From the NCBI RefSeq assembly GCF_002159975.1, contig NZ_NFJR01000005.1, forward strand, positions 124,001 through 188,000: a stretch of 64,000 nucleotides of DNA, read 5' to 3'. Below the pieces are notes generated by a model. That model was not told the origin of the DNA and searched no databases. It saw only the letters and a list, made by a program, of their open reading frames with translations. This document shows positions 46,889 to 58,077 of this stretch, piece by piece. This DNA comes from Barnesiella sp. An22. GTDB taxonomy: Bacteria > Bacteroidota > Bacteroidia > Bacteroidales > Barnesiellaceae. How positions within the stretch are numbered: position 1 is the stretch's first letter; each line of letters begins with the position of its first letter. Position numbers and translations under genes: made by a program.

Positions 46889-47476
46889 ATGACACCCGAG
46901 AACGACCGAGTAATCATAGGCATCGACCCCGGCACCAACGTGATGGGCTACGGCATCTTGCGCGTGGTCAAGAACAAGCCCGAGGTGGTGGCGCTGGGGG
47001 TGATTCAGCTCAACAAGTTCGAGAGCCACTACCTGCGTTTGCGGCGCATCTTCGACCGGGTGCTGGGCCTCATCGAGCAATATCTGCCCGACGAGATGGC
47101 CATCGAGGCTCCCTTCTTCGGCAAGAACGTGCAGTCGATGCTCAAACTGGGCCGCGCCCAGGGGGTAGCCATGGCGGCCGCCCTCTCGCGCGATATTCCC
47201 ATCACCGAATATGCCCCCCTGAAAATAAAGATGTCGATTACCGGCAACGGCGGTGCCTCGAAAGAGCAGGTGGCCGCCATGCTGCAACGCATCCTCCACA
47301 TCCCCGATGAGAACATGCTGCCCCAGCTCGATGCTACCGACGGTCTGGCGGCCGCCCTCTGCCACTTCTACCAGACCAACCGGCCTCAGGTGCCCAAGAG
47401 CTACAACAGCTGGAAGGACTTCATCAGCAAGAACCCCGACAAGGTCTCGAACGGGAAACCTTCGCCCAAGAAATAG
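46889..47476 (+). CDS. ruvC: Crossover junction endodeoxyribonuclease RuvC
   Basis: 195 residues. RuvC is the dimeric RNase H-fold nuclease that cuts Holliday junctions moved by RuvAB. The first acidic residue is Asp13 in [40 protein letters not shown] carries the second acidic site, and [12 protein letters not shown] the C-terminal acidic pair region. The last ~25 residues are a basic extension ([22 protein letters not shown]). It starts immediately after the DUF4286 stop codon with no gap. Confidence 0.96.
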   Translation: MTPENDRVIIGIDPGTNVMGYGILRVVKNKPEVVALGVIQLNKFESHYLRLRRIFDRVLGLIEQYLPDEMAIEAPFFGKNVQSMLKLGRAQGVAMAAALSRDIPITEYAPLKIKMSITGNGGASKEQVAAMLQRILHIPDENMLPQLDATDGLAAALCHFYQTNRPQVPKSYNSWKDFISKNPDKVSNGKPSPKK

Positions 47477-47650
47477 CGTCCGACCCGCGTCGCATCAGCT
47501 CCCGCCCCGGTCCTCAGCTACATATTATCTCCATTATTGGCAGAATATTTGTTTGTTTCCTCTGCTCTGTCGGGCGAAAAACAGAATATTTCACCACATC
47601 ACCCACCCCAAAGAAGAGATTATTTCGAGAGGCCAAACGATAATTAGCGT

Positions 47651-47658
47651 TACCTTTG
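47651..47658 (+). promoter_or_regulatory. -7 element TACCTTTG of metH
   Basis: An exact TAnnTTTG match, 57 bases before the metH ATG. A TTTC lies 22 bases further up. The short leader leaves no room for a cobalamin riboswitch downstream of this start. Confidence 0.45.
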
Positions 47659-47715
47659 TACACGGGGATTTCCAATCCTGCCCTTTTTTGTATTCACGCC
47701 ATACCTCTACATGAT

Positions 47716-50700
47716 ATGACTACTCTGAAACAACTACTCGACCAACGCATTCTCGTGCTCGACGGAGCCATGGGAACCATGATACAACGCTACGGACTCG
47801 GCGAACGGGAGTTCCGGGGCGAACGCTTTGCCCACACCGGTGTGGAGCTGAAGGGCAACAACGACCTGCTATGTCTCACCGCCCCGCACATCATCGACGA
47901 AATACACCGGGCCTACCTCGAGGCCGGGGCCGACATTATCGAGACCAACAGCTTCAATGCCAACGCCATATCGATGGCCGACTATCGGCTCGAAGGGGCC
48001 GTGCGCGAAATCAACCTCGCCGCCGCCCGTCTGGCCCGCCAAGCGGCCGACGACTACTCGACTGCCGAGAAACCGCGCTTCGTAGCGGGGTCGGTAGGAC
48101 CTACGAACAAGAGCTGCTCCATGTCGCCCGACGTGGAGAATCCCGCCCTGCGCAGCCTCCATTTCGACACCCTTGCCGCAGCCTATCGCGAACAGATGGA
48201 GGCGCTCGTCGAGGGAGGCGTAGACCTGCTGCTCGTCGAGACCATCTTCGACACCCTCAATGCCAAAGCCGCCCTGTGGGCTGCGCGGCAGGCCATGGAG
48301 TCGGCGGGTCGCGAGGTGCCCGTGGTGCTCTCGGTCACCGTTACCGAAAGCGGCCGCACCCTCTCGGGGCAAACCATCGAGGCGTTCCTCACCTCGGTAT
48401 CGCACGCCTCCCTGCTGGCCGTGGGACTCAACTGCTCGTTCGGGGCCCGCGACATGAAGCCCTGGCTGCAACGCCTGGCGGCCATGGCCCCCTGCTACGT
48501 GAGCGCCTATCCCAACGCGGGACTGCCCAACCAGTTGGGCGAATACGACGAAACACCCCAGTCGATGGCCGTACAAATCAAAGAGTTTATCGACGAGGGG
48601 CTGGTCAACATCGTGGGCGGTTGCTGCGGAACCACCCCCGAACACATTGCGGCCTATCGCGAACTCGTGGCTGGGGCTGCGCCCCGTCGTCCGGCTTCCC
48701 GCGACCATAGGCTGCACTTGAGCGGACTCGACGACCTGGTAGTCTCGCGCGAGACCAACTTCGTAAACATCGGCGAGCGATGCAACGTAGCCGGCTCGCG
48801 CAAATTCCTGCGGCTCATTCACGAAAAGAACTACGCCGAGGCGCTCGACATCGCCCGCCAGCAGGTCGAGGCGGGAGCACAGGTCATCGACATCAACATG
48901 GACGACGCCATGCTCGACGCCCGCGACGAGATGGTCAACTTCCTGAACCTCATCGTCTCCGACCCCGACATCTACCGGGTACCCGTCATGATCGACTCGT
49001 CGAAATGGGAGGTCATCTCGGCGGCTCTCAAATGCCTGCAAGGCAAGGCGATTGTCAACTCCATCAGCCTCAAGGAGGGTGAAGAGCTCTTTCTGCAACA
49101 CGCCCGCGAAATCAAACGGATGGGGGCGGCTGTGGTGGTGATGGCCTTCGACGAACAGGGGCAGGCCGATACCTATGAACGCAAAATCGAGGTCTGCGCC
49201 CGAGCCTACCGGCTGCTCACCGAGGTAGCAGGCATGGCTCCCTGCGACATCATCTTCGACCCCAACGTGCTGGCCATAGCCACCGGCATCGAGAGCCACG
49301 ACAACTACGCCGTCGACTTCATCCGCGCTACGGCCTGGATTCACCAGCACCTGCCCGAGGCCAAGGTGAGCGGCGGGGTGAGCAACCTCTCCTTCTCCTT
49401 CCGGGGCAACAACTACATACGCGAGGCGATGCACGCCGTCTTCCTCTACCACGCCATTGCCCAAGGGCTCGACATGGCCATCGTCAACCCGGCCACCTCG
49501 GTGACCTACGACGACCTGCCCGCCGAGACCCTCACACTCATCGAGGATGTGGTGCTGAACCGCCGTCCCGATGCGACCGAACGGCTCATCGACTTTGCCG
49601 CCCGGCACCGGGAGGAGGCCGAAAAACCGAATCGGACCGAACCGCAGGAACGCACAAGTGTACCCGTAGCCGACCGGCTGCGGCAGGCGCTTGTCAAAGG
49701 GTTGTCGACCCACCTCGAGAGCGACCTGGCCGAAGCGGTGGCCCAATACGGGTCGGCCATCGCCGTCATCGAACAGCCCCTCATGGAGGGGATGAACCGC
49801 GTGGGCCAGCTCTTTGGCGAGGGAAAGATGTTCCTGCCCCAGGTGGTCAAGAGTGCCCGCACCATGAAGCAGGCCGTGGCCATCCTGCAACCCCTCATCG
49901 AACAGGAGAATGCCCGCACGGGCGAGACGGCGAAACGGGGCAAATTCATCATCGCCACCGTCAAGGGCGACGTGCACGACATCGGCAAAAACATCGTCGG
50001 CGTCATCCTCGCCTGCAACAACTTCGAGGTGATAGACCTGGGCGTAATGGTCCCGGCCGAACGCATTGTCGAACGAGCCATTGCCGAAAAGGCCGACTTC
50101 GTAGGGCTGAGCGGACTCATCACCCCCTCGCTCGAGGAGATGGGACACGTGGTGGCCGAGATGGAGAAGGCCGGCTTGCGCACCCCGGTCATCATCGGTG
50201 GGGCCACCACCTCGCGACTGCATACCGCCGTGAAGATAGCCCCCCGGTATAGCGGACCCGTCGTCCACGCCGGCGACGCCTCGCAAAATCCGCTCATCGC
50301 CGCACAACTGCTCAACCCGCAGACCCGCCAGAGCTTCATCGTCTCGCTGCAAGCCGAGCAGGAGGCTCTGCGCCGTTCGCAGAAACCGGCCGACACCCTG
50401 CCCCTGGCCGAGGCCGAACAGCGGGCTCCCCGCATCGACTGGGCCCACTACGTTGCGCCGTGTCCCCGGGAGTTGGGCCGCCACACGATTGCCCCCACCA
50501 TCACCGAGATTCGCCCCTACATCAACTGGCGGGCCTTCTTTGCCGTGTGGAAGATAGGAGCACAATATGCCGCCATAGCTGACATGCGGGGCTGCGACCA
50601 CTGCCGGGCCGCCTGGCTCGCCGCATTCCCCACGGCCGAGCGGGCCAAAGCCACCGAAGCAATGCAACTCTACAAGGAGGCCAACCGACTGCTCGACACC

Positions 50701-51402
50701 CTCGAACGCGAAAACAACGATTCGCCCCGAGGGGTCTATCTGCTGACCGAGGCATCGAGTCGCGACAACCTCATACGCCTGCATCTGCCCGAGGGCGACC
50801 TGCTCGAAATTCCCTGCCTGCGCCAACAGGTACGCAAGCCCGAAGCCGATGCCTGCTACTATGCCCTGAGCGACTTTGTACGCCCCGAGCAGACCGGAGC
50901 CCCCGACTATGCCGGACTCTTTGCCGTCACGGCCGGCGGCGACATACAGCGACGCATCGAACGGCTGCGCCTCGCCGGCGACGACTACAACGCCCTGCTG
51001 TTGCAATCGCTGGCCGACCGCCTGGCCGAAGCCGCTTCGGAGTGGTTGCACCTGAAGGTGCGACGCGAACTGTGGGGATATGCTCCCGACGAACCTGCTC
51101 TCGGTCTGCCGGCTCTCCTGGCCGGAAACTACCGCGGCATACGCCCGGCCGCAGGCTACCCCTCGCTGCCCGACCACTCGCTCTTCTTCGACTGGGACCG
51201 GGCGCTCGACCTCGGAGAGATAGAGATTACCCTCACCGAAAACGGGGCCATGTATCCCAACGCCTCGACCGCCGGGCTCTACCTGGCTCACCCCGATGCC
51301 CGCTATTTCCACATCGGCCACATCGCCCCCGACCAGCGCGAGCGGTATGCCCGTCAGCGGGGTCTCTCGCTCGAGGCCACAACCAAATGGCTCTCGGTAT
51401 GA
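47716..51402 (+). CDS. metH: Cobalamin-dependent methionine synthase
   Basis: 1228 residues with all four modules. Homocysteine-binding barrel: [14 protein letters not shown], zinc cysteines in GLNCSFG (near 239) and [11 protein letters not shown] (near 303). Pterin/methyltetrahydrofolate barrel from [16 protein letters not shown] (near 345). Cobalamin modules: four-helix cap and the [11 protein letters not shown] motif (near 752-762) whose His binds cobalt from below. C-terminal reactivation domain that binds S-adenosylmethionine ([20 protein letters not shown]). It methylates homocysteine to methionine in the cytoplasm. The frame extends 20 codons upstream, starting inside the -7 element, so I use the ATG at 47716. 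Confidence 0.97.
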   Translation: MTTLKQLLDQRILVLDGAMGTMIQRYGLGEREFRGERFAHTGVELKGNNDLLCLTAPHIIDEIHRAYLEAGADIIETNSFNANAISMADYRLEGAVREINLAAARLARQAADDYSTAEKPRFVAGSVGPTNKSCSMSPDVENPALRSLHFDTLAAAYREQMEALVEGGVDLLLVETIFDTLNAKAALWAARQAMESAGREVPVVLSVTVTESGRTLSGQTIEAFLTSVSHASLLAVGLNCSFGARDMKPWLQRLAAMAPCYVSAYPNAGLPNQLGEYDETPQSMAVQIKEFIDEGLVNIVGGCCGTTPEHIAAYRELVAGAAPRRPASRDHRLHLSGLDDLVVSRETNFVNIGERCNVAGSRKFLRLIHEKNYAEALDIARQQVEAGAQVIDINMDDAMLDARDEMVNFLNLIVSDPDIYRVPVMIDSSKWEVISAALKCLQGKAIVNSISLKEGEELFLQHAREIKRMGAAVVVMAFDEQGQADTYERKIEVCARAYRLLTEVAGMAPCDIIFDPNVLAIATGIESHDNYAVDFIRATAWIHQHLPEAKVSGGVSNLSFSFRGNNYIREAMHAVFLYHAIAQGLDMAIVNPATSVTYDDLPAETLTLIEDVVLNRRPDATERLIDFAARHREEAEKPNRTEPQERTSVPVADRLRQALVKGLSTHLESDLAEAVAQYGSAIAVIEQPLMEGMNRVGQLFGEGKMFLPQVVKSARTMKQAVAILQPLIEQENARTGETAKRGKFIIATVKGDVHDIGKNIVGVILACNNFEVIDLGVMVPAERIVERAIAEKADFVGLSGLITPSLEEMGHVVAEMEKAGLRTPVIIGGATTSRLHTAVKIAPRYSGPVVHAGDASQNPLIAAQLLNPQTRQSFIVSLQAEQEALRRSQKPADTLPLAEAEQRAPRIDWAHYVAPCPRELGRHTIAPTITEIRPYINWRAFFAVWKIGAQYAAIADMRGCDHCRAAWLAAFPTAERAKATEAMQLYKEANRLLDTLERENNDSPRGVYLLTEASSRDNLIRLHLPEGDLLEIPCLRQQVRKPEADACYYALSDFVRPEQTGAPDYAGLFAVTAGGDIQRRIERLRLAGDDYNALLLQSLADRLAEAASEWLHLKVRRELWGYAPDEPALGLPALLAGNYRGIRPAAGYPSLPDHSLFFDWDRALDLGEIEITLTENGAMYPNASTAGLYLAHPDARYFHIGHIAPDQRERYARQRGLSLEATTKWLSV

Positions 51403-51501
51403 TTCGTAATTTTTAACCCACACAGAGAATTAACAAATCTCATCGAACCAACCACCCGTTGCGATTGTTATAGCCGGGACAGACCAATCATCATCACGAC
51501 T

Positions 51502-52695
51502 ATGACACACCATCGCCTTCGGGTCCTCCTCCTTGCACTGTCGGCGGGCATCGCGCTTGCTCAGGCTCAGGCGGATATGGACAACCTAATCGCCCGGCTC
51601 GACACGACGTCGAACTACCAGAGCTCGTTTACCTACCGGGTGACGCTGCCCATCACCGACTCTGAAATCGAATACCGCGCCCGACTCGACTACCGCAGGG
51701 AGCCGGCCGATACCTTGTGCGGGTACAGTTACCTCATTGATTACAAGGCCGAGAACGACACCTGCCACTATCGCAACTTTGCGGCGTATGCCTCGGGTCA
51801 CTGCTTTCGATTCGACCGCAACCGGCTGCGGGAGTATCACCACGACGAAAACCCCGAGCCCTTTGTTCCACGGGGCCGCAATCTCGGGGTGCACCACTCG
51901 GGGTTGTTTGCCGAACTCTTCCCGGCTGAGATGGCCCGGCAACTGAACGAATTTCGGGCGAAACCCGACTGCCGGGTGCTCTTCTTCCCTGACACGACGG
52001 TGCAGGGAGAGCCGTGCCACGCCATTCTGGTAGCCGACTCGATGCGGGGCGAGGTGGCCCGCACCATACTCTATACCTTCGACCCCACTACCGGACTGCC
52101 TCTCTACCGCGAGACCGAGAACAATCCCGGCCATCTGGGTTCGCAAACGGTTGTGGTGAGGTATGGCCCGAGCCGTACCGATACCCGTTTCTCTCCCGAC
52201 CACTTCGGCGAAGAGCATCTGCTACACGCCTACAACGAGGTGTTCCACCTCTTTCGCGAAGGGAGCTATGCCGCCAGCGACCGCGTGGGACAACAGGCTC
52301 CCCAGTTCGACCTGCCCTGGGGCGGGCGCCGTTTCACCTCCGACCACCTGAAAGGGCAGGAGGCCTTGCTTTTATTCCTCGACTCTAAAGGAGAGTTTTG
52401 CACCCCGGTGCGACAAACAGCCGAATCTCTGTCGTTACAAGAGGGGCTTACCCCCGTATTTCTCTACGAAGAGAGGCAACCCGAGACGACCCCCAATCCG
52501 GCCGGAGCCATCGTACTGGAGCACGCGGCAAACACCGCTACCGCCTACGGTGTGACCGGCTGCCCCACCCTCTTTCTGCTCGATCCCGAGGGGAGAATCC
52601 GCTGGGTAAAGATAGGCTATACCCCCTCGCTGGCCGAGGAGCTGGAACTGGCCATCCGACAGATGCGCCACCCGTCGAAACAACCTCCACATTAA
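51502..52695 (+). CDS. Secreted thioredoxin-fold protein with a single-cysteine active site
   Basis: 397 residues, signal peptide (LRVLLLALSAGIALAQA). The N-terminal ~245 residues form a beta-rich domain (NYQSSFTYRVTLPITDSEIEYRARLDY, FDPTTGLPLYRETENN). This resembles lipoprotein-carrier-like or DUF4369-type N-terminal parts of Bacteroidetes thiol proteins. The C-terminal ~150 residues are a TlpA/peroxiredoxin-like thioredoxin fold: VGQQAPQFDLPWGG, ALLLFLDSKGEFCTPVRQ, the cis-proline GVTGCPTLFLLDPEGRIRWVKIG. The expected CxxC is reduced to one cysteine (Cys300), and a second sits before the cis-proline. Reductase activity by a normal disulfide exchange is therefore doubtful. tpx follows after 23 bp. 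Confidence 0.75.
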   Translation: MTHHRLRVLLLALSAGIALAQAQADMDNLIARLDTTSNYQSSFTYRVTLPITDSEIEYRARLDYRREPADTLCGYSYLIDYKAENDTCHYRNFAAYASGHCFRFDRNRLREYHHDENPEPFVPRGRNLGVHHSGLFAELFPAEMARQLNEFRAKPDCRVLFFPDTTVQGEPCHAILVADSMRGEVARTILYTFDPTTGLPLYRETENNPGHLGSQTVVVRYGPSRTDTRFSPDHFGEEHLLHAYNEVFHLFREGSYAASDRVGQQAPQFDLPWGGRRFTSDHLKGQEALLLFLDSKGEFCTPVRQTAESLSLQEGLTPVFLYEERQPETTPNPAGAIVLEHAANTATAYGVTGCPTLFLLDPEGRIRWVKIGYTPSLAEELELAIRQMRHPSKQPPH

Positions 52696-52718
52696 AAATC
52701 ATTTATACATTCACTACA

Positions 52719-53228
52719 ATGGAAACAACAGCATTCAAAGGCACCCCCGTACATACCTACGGCAAACTGCCTCAAGTCGGGAGCATCGCTCCCCAGTTCA
52801 CCCTCACCCGCGGCGACCTGACCGAACTGCGCAGCGAAGAGCTAAAGGGACGACGCATCGTCCTGAACATCTTCCCCAGCCTCGACACCGCCGTCTGCGC
52901 CACCTCGGTGCGCAAGTTCAACCAACTGGCAGCCTCGCTCGACAATACCACCGTCGTAGCCGTGTCGAAAGACCTGCCCTTTGCCCAGTCGCGATTCTGC
53001 ACGACCGAGGGCATCGAGAACCTCATCGCCGCCTCGGCCTTCCGCTCGCCCGAATTTGGCAGGGAATATGGTGTCGAGATGGTCAACGGTCCCCTGGCCT
53101 GCCTGCTGGCCCGAGCCGTAGTGGTTATCGACGAAACCGGCCGGGTAATCTACGAGGAACTCGTGCCCGAAATCACCCACGAACCCAACTACGAGGCGGC
53201 CATCAACGCGCTGAAACAGGAGTGGTAA
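52719..53228 (+). CDS. tpx: Thiol peroxidase (atypical 2-Cys peroxiredoxin)
   Basis: 169 residues, cytoplasmic. Tpx reduces hydrogen peroxide and alkyl peroxides with thioredoxin. Peroxidatic Cys60 is in FPSLDTAVCATSVRKFN and resolving Cys94 in SRFCTTEG, the Tpx spacing. GSIAPQFTL and the closing LVPEITHEPNYEAAINAL are typical. The ATG at 52719 gives the standard length; longer in-frame sequence upstream overlaps the previous gene in another frame and is not used. A strong terminator ends the unit. Confidence 0.96.
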   Translation: METTAFKGTPVHTYGKLPQVGSIAPQFTLTRGDLTELRSEELKGRRIVLNIFPSLDTAVCATSVRKFNQLAASLDNTTVVAVSKDLPFAQSRFCTTEGIENLIAASAFRSPEFGREYGVEMVNGPLACLLARAVVVIDETGRVIYEELVPEITHEPNYEAAINALKQEW

Positions 53229-53258
53229 CACGACACTCGTACCATCCGACAAACTCAA

Positions 53259-53300
53259 GAATCGCCTTTCCCGACTGGTGTGGAGAGGCGATTCCCTTTT
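53259..53300 (+). terminator. Terminator of tpx
   Basis: GAATCGCCTTTCC pairs with GGAGAGGCGATTC (one G-T pair) around ten bases and is followed by CCTTTT. Confidence 0.85.
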
Positions 53301-53436
53301 AAACACATCACCATCAAAAAGCAAGAAAATCTATCATATTTATTACAAACTATTCCACATTTTATCAAAAAACATTACTTTTACACATCAAATCATCACA
53401 TTGAATAGACATTTTATAATTTTAACACACAACATT

Positions 53437-55812
53437 ATGCCTAAAAAATTCAAACTTTTAGCAGTGCTAGCTGCATTGTGGTGTCTGATACTTCCGGCAC
53501 CGGCAGTCACATCGCACCATGCCGTTGTGAAACAAAATGCACAAACGACTATCCAGAAACCACGCGAAGTAAAGGCCCACTTCAAGCATCGAAGTGTCAA
53601 CACCATTCGAGGCAACCGGGCAACAGCGCCAAACAACATTGCCTCCACCGCCTTTTCACTCAAAAAGATACCCGCCGCACAGACGGTAACGATGCCCAAC
53701 CTCATCGGGTCGGTAGTCCAGAGCAACGCAGGTCTCGACGTGGGCATCTACTCGATACAAGCAAACGGGCTGACCGCCATCAAAACCGACTATACCCTGA
53801 ATGCGAGCAATGGCGGTGCCGCCCTGGACGGCAAATACATCTGCTGCTTCATGGACCAGTACATGGGGCAGGTATACGGCGCATACTACCGGCTGTTCGA
53901 CATAGATGACTGGTCGCTGCTCGAACAAAACTACCAGGCCGACTTCAACCTGATGGCCGAGTGTATGACCTCCGACGGCAGCGACATATACGGCTGCTTC
54001 TACAAACAGGACCTGAGCGGATACGAGTTGGGCAAAATGAGTCTGACTCCCGTGAAACGGACCGGCACCATCTGCTCGCTCGACGAGCCCTATATCGCAC
54101 TGGCATGCGATGCCAAGGCGCTATACGGAATCTATGGCGACGGACGCCTGGTAGAAATCAATAAAAGTACGGGCGAAGAGACCCCACTCGCCAACACGGG
54201 CATCGTGTCGAACTACCTTACTTCAGCTGCCTATGACAGCAAAACGGGGATTCTCTACTACGCATCCTGTACCGACACCGAGACCGCTCTCTACTCGATC
54301 GACTTCAACAACGCCTATGCCGTGGCCAAAATCTGCGACTTGCAGGGCGAGGTATGCGGCATGCACCTCATCGCTCCGCTTGCCGAAGATGGCGCACCGG
54401 CTGCGGTTACCGACCTGGCCGTATCGTTCACCGACGGCTCTCTGAGCGGAAACGCCACATTCACCATGCCCGTCCAGACGTTTGCCGGCGGCAGCCTCAC
54501 GGGCGACCTGCCCTACAGCATCCGGGCAAACGACGAAGAGATAGCTCACGGCCAGGCTGCTCCCGGTGCGGCAATCGACGTACCGGTTCAAGTGGCCGAA
54601 GCAGGCATGTACAAATTCACCGTGCTTGTGAGCAATAGCGTGGGCGACTCTCCCTCGAGCAACAAAGTGAACCTGTGGGTGGGCCCCGACAAACCATACG
54701 CTCCCGCAACCGTGACTATCGCTTACCAAGAGGGTACATTCGACATCAGCTGGGATGCCGTGACCACCTCTGAGAACAACGGCTATTTCGACGCAAGCCG
54801 GGTGACCTATACGGTAGTTCGCTACAACAACGGCGTGGAGGAATCGGTCGTTGCCAGCCACATCGCCGCCACACAATGCACCGACGCCGTAGCCGCACCC
54901 GAGAAGCTCTCGATATATACCTATAAGGTAGTGGCCGAGTTCGAAGGGGTAACCTCGAACGAGACCAAATCCAATGCCGTAGTAATGGGTAGCATCATGC
55001 CGCCATATACCAACGCATTTGCAACCGGCGACGACTTCCTCCCCTTCACCGTTATCGACTCGAACGACGACTTCAACACGTGGGGCTGGAACGAGTCGGG
55101 CTGTGCATACATCGGGTACAGCTGGCAGAACGACATGAACGACTGGTTAGTGTCGGCCCCCGTAAAACTGGAAGCAGGCAAAGCCTATCGCCTGGCCATC
55201 GATGCACGAGGAGAGGCTAACTACAAAGATCACTTTGAGGTCAAGATGGGAACTCAGGCCAACGTGGATGCCCTGGTAACCGCACTCATCGATACCGTAG
55301 AACTGACCGATGCCACCTATCGCACCTACTACGCTGTCATCGCTCCCGAAACAACGGGTACCTACTACATCGGTATCCACTGCTTGTCCAAGATAAACAT
55401 GGGAGCCATCTACATCGACAACTTCACCATCGAAGCTCCTATCCCCGACACGGCACCGGCCATTGTTGAAAACGTAAAATTCACGGCCCAACCCGACGGA
55501 TCGGCAGCTATCGACGTCAGCCTCAATGCCCCCGACAAGAACATCGCCGGCAACCAACTCGCCTCCATCACATCCGTAACCGTAACCCGAGACGGCGAAA
55601 TGGTGAAACAATTCACCAACGTATCACCCGGCGCTCCCCTCTCCTTCAAAGACGAAGTGGGCAAAGAGACAACCGTTCACTACACCATCGTAGCCTCGAA
55701 CGAATCTGGAGCGGGCATACCCTATGACCAGGATGCCTATGCCGGTCTGAAACTGCCTGCCCCCCTACCGACTGCAAAATCACGGAGAGTGCCACTACTC
55801 CCGGAGAGGTGA
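53437..55812 (+). CDS. Very large secreted modular protein, 5' part of a frameshifted gene
   Basis: 791 codons to a premature stop. It starts at the ATG of a signal peptide (MPKKFKLLAVLAALWCLILPAPA); the open frame extends further up but that part is AT-rich leader. An N-terminal ~350-residue propeller-like region (repeated SDGSDIYGCFY, KALYGIYGDGRLVEI, TGILYYASC) is followed by Fn3-like repeats (~390-520) and a choice-of-anchor J / cleaved-adhesin-type domain (~525-665, NDMNDWLVSAPVKLEAGKAYRL, YIGIHCLSKINMGAIYIDNF). A further Fn3-like repeat breaks off at LKLPAPL, and the out-of-frame tail ends RRVPLLPER. The natural continuation is in the next entry. Secreted, probably surface-associated; role unknown. 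Confidence 0.8.
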   Translation: MPKKFKLLAVLAALWCLILPAPAVTSHHAVVKQNAQTTIQKPREVKAHFKHRSVNTIRGNRATAPNNIASTAFSLKKIPAAQTVTMPNLIGSVVQSNAGLDVGIYSIQANGLTAIKTDYTLNASNGGAALDGKYICCFMDQYMGQVYGAYYRLFDIDDWSLLEQNYQADFNLMAECMTSDGSDIYGCFYKQDLSGYELGKMSLTPVKRTGTICSLDEPYIALACDAKALYGIYGDGRLVEINKSTGEETPLANTGIVSNYLTSAAYDSKTGILYYASCTDTETALYSIDFNNAYAVAKICDLQGEVCGMHLIAPLAEDGAPAAVTDLAVSFTDGSLSGNATFTMPVQTFAGGSLTGDLPYSIRANDEEIAHGQAAPGAAIDVPVQVAEAGMYKFTVLVSNSVGDSPSSNKVNLWVGPDKPYAPATVTIAYQEGTFDISWDAVTTSENNGYFDASRVTYTVVRYNNGVEESVVASHIAATQCTDAVAAPEKLSIYTYKVVAEFEGVTSNETKSNAVVMGSIMPPYTNAFATGDDFLPFTVIDSNDDFNTWGWNESGCAYIGYSWQNDMNDWLVSAPVKLEAGKAYRLAIDARGEANYKDHFEVKMGTQANVDALVTALIDTVELTDATYRTYYAVIAPETTGTYYIGIHCLSKINMGAIYIDNFTIEAPIPDTAPAIVENVKFTAQPDGSAAIDVSLNAPDKNIAGNQLASITSVTVTRDGEMVKQFTNVSPGAPLSFKDEVGKETTVHYTIVASNESGAGIPYDQDAYAGLKLPAPLPTAKSRRVPLLPER
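55760..55765 (+). other. Six-C run at the frameshift point
   Basis: Reading on from CTG CCT GCC with seven C instead of six gives P-T-D-C-K-I-T-E-S and joins the frame of the 3' part without a gap. So one base is missing here, or the tract varies in length. Confidence 0.75.
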
Positions 55813-57902
55813 CGGTCACCTGGAATCCCCTGGCACAAGATGTAGACGGCGACTCCATCAACAGCGACCTGATTACTTATACGATGGTCGACATCAACGA
55901 GCAGATTGTGGCCACCGGACTCACGGCCGAAGATGCCAGAAAGGGCTGGACTACCACGATTGAAATACCGGCCGATGAGGAACAGGCTCTGGCCATATTC
56001 TATATTTTCGCCGAGAACCGTGTCGGCCGCAACCCCGTCAACGGCTACACCTCGATGATACCCGTAGGCGAGGCCTATCAGGTTCCATTCAAGGAGTCGT
56101 GTCCCGAGGCACTGCTCCAACATGTGTGGATGAACGAAGGGGCATACTGGAGCACGGCCCAGTCGTGCTACCAGCCGGTGTGCATGCCGCAAGACGATGA
56201 CCAGGGCATGTTCTACCTCGAGCCCTTCCTGGCCAAGGAGAACAACCTGCTGCTCTCGGGCAAGATTGCAATTCCCGAGAGTGACAAGATAGGGCTGTCG
56301 TTCTACTATTGCGGAACGACCGACGACCTGTTTGACCTCGCCCCCACCGTGCGCATTCCCAGTGGCGAAACCTATTATCTGACCGAACCGATACATACCA
56401 ATTCGGCAGGCACGGGTTGGCAACGCGTATTTGTTTCGCTGGCCCAGTTCAAAGGTCAAACGGTTCAAGTGGGTGTGAATGTAAATGCCCGCTCACAGCA
56501 AGACTACTTCCTGCTCGACAACATCGAGGTACGCGAGTTTGCCGGATATGATGTGGTCGTTACAGACTTCACCACTCCCGCAACCATGACTCTGGGCGTC
56601 GACAACCAAGTGACAGCCACCATCTCCAACGCCGGTACTTACGAAGCCGACCACATCGTCGTACAACTGCTTGCCAACGACGAGGTAGTCGAGACCGAAA
56701 CCATCGATCACCTTGCAGTATCGGCCCAGCAGACGGTCGAAATGACGGTATGCCCGCCCGTTACCCAAACCGAAGCAATCAGCTACAAAATACATGCGGC
56801 GTTCGATGCTGACGAAGACCTCTCCAACAACGACAGCGAGGCCAAGACGGTAGAATTTACCGCCTCTAATCTCCCGACTGTAACCCTGAATGGAGAGGTA
56901 GAGGGCAATCGGGTCACCCTCTCCTGGGAGGCACCCGACACGGAGAGCAAGACCGTGCAGGTAACCGACGACCTGGAAGGGTACGAGTCGTTCTCGATCG
57001 GGAAGGCCGGCAACTATACCTTCTACGATATGGACGGCGACGACACATTCGGACTTGAAGGCGGTGTCATGTTCCAGAATCAGGGACAACCCATGTCGTA
57101 TATTGTATTCGACATTGACGGTATCGACGAAGCAAGCCAATCGATGGTATCAGACTTTGCCCACTCGGGTTCCAAATGCCTGGCAGCCTTCGCCTCGACA
57201 ACCAAGGCCAACGACGACTGGCTGATTTCGCCCGAGCTCCCCGGCATTCAACAGGTAATCAGTTTCTGGAACCGCTCGGTGAATGTCAACTATGGCTTCG
57301 ACCAGTTCGAAGTACTCTATTCCACCACGGGCAACACGCCTGCCGACTTCACGAAACTGGGCGATACCTACGCCTCGAATCTGGGGTGGTCTCAAGTAGA
57401 AGTAGAACTGCCGGAGGGTACCAAATACTTTGCCATCCGGTACATCTCCTACATGACCCTGGCCTGGCTGGTAGACGACATCAGCTACACATACGGTACC
57501 CCCAGCTACACGATTGCAGGTTACAATATCTATCGCGACGGCATCCGACTCAACGATAAGGTATTGACCGAAACCCAGTATGTCGACGACCTCTCCGGCA
57601 TCCCGTCGGAGACGGGCTCGCACCGCTACCAGGTAACTGCCGTATACGCCGAAGGTGAATCGGGACTTTCGAACGAATACGAAGCAAGCGTATCCTCCGG
57701 CATGGAAGGGCTCTCTGCAGACAGCATCTCCATCCGGGTAGAGCACAGAGTGATTCGGGTCGATGGAGCCGACGACATAGCGGTATATGGCATAGACGGC
57801 AAGATTTACGGGATTGGGCACGACACGGCATCCATCGCCGTAGAGCCCGGCATCTACGTAGTAAAGGCCGACGGCCAGGTGACCAGAGTCTGCGTGCGCT
57901 AA
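55809..57902 (+). pseudogene. Very large secreted modular protein, 3' part, out of frame
   Basis: The frame is open from about 55764 to the stop at 57902; a GTG at 55809 is the first nominal start but nothing supports real initiation there. It continues the Fn3-like repeat (VTVTWNPLAQDVDGDSI). Then come a second anchor-J-like domain (~55.9-56.6 kb, ending NARSQQDYFLLDNIEVREF), a CARDB-like domain (NQVTATISNAGTYEADHIVVQLL, DLSNNDSE), a third anchor-J-like domain (NDDWLISPELPGIQQVISFWNRS, WLVDDISYTYG) and a last Fn3-like repeat. The end DDIAVYGIDGKIYGIG...PGIYVVKADGQ looks like a type A sorting tail of the type IX secretion system. Full length would be about 1,490 residues. Confidence 0.75.
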
Positions 57903-57921
57903 TCTCCCCCCACAGACCATA

Positions 57922-57972
57922 AAAGAGGGCAACCCCAGAGTCTACGACTCAACAGGGTTGCCCTCTTTCTAT
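57922..57972. terminator. Bidirectional terminator between convergent genes
   Basis: AAAGAGGGCAACCC (57922-57935) and GGGTTGCCCTCTTT (57955-57968) pair perfectly, with A/T tracts on both sides. It lies between the large secreted protein and the sugar aminotransferase, which converge. Confidence 0.9.
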
Positions 57973-58077
57973 TCTTCTTTTTCTTCGGCTTGAATCGACG
58001 AGTTACATTCGTCAATATTACTCTTGAAAGGGAATCACCAAACGGTATTCCTCCCATTCAAAAACAAAGATATGGTA

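Noticed and set aside
47477-47715. Possible cobalamin riboswitch before metH
   Set aside because: The -7 element lies only 57 bases before the start codon, and I see no B12-box-like conserved segment in the short leader.
47869-51423. A 1,184-codon open frame opposite metH, and similar long frames opposite valS (16199-18934) and GH2 (37707-40826)
   Set aside because: All mirror well-identified enzymes codon by codon and have His/Val/Gly-rich compositions without motifs.
55755-55770. Programmed -1 ribosomal frameshift at the C run
   Set aside because: The zero-frame codons CCC CTA do not allow both tRNAs to re-pair in the -1 frame, and I see no clear stimulating hairpin directly after. A length change of the C run explains it more simply.
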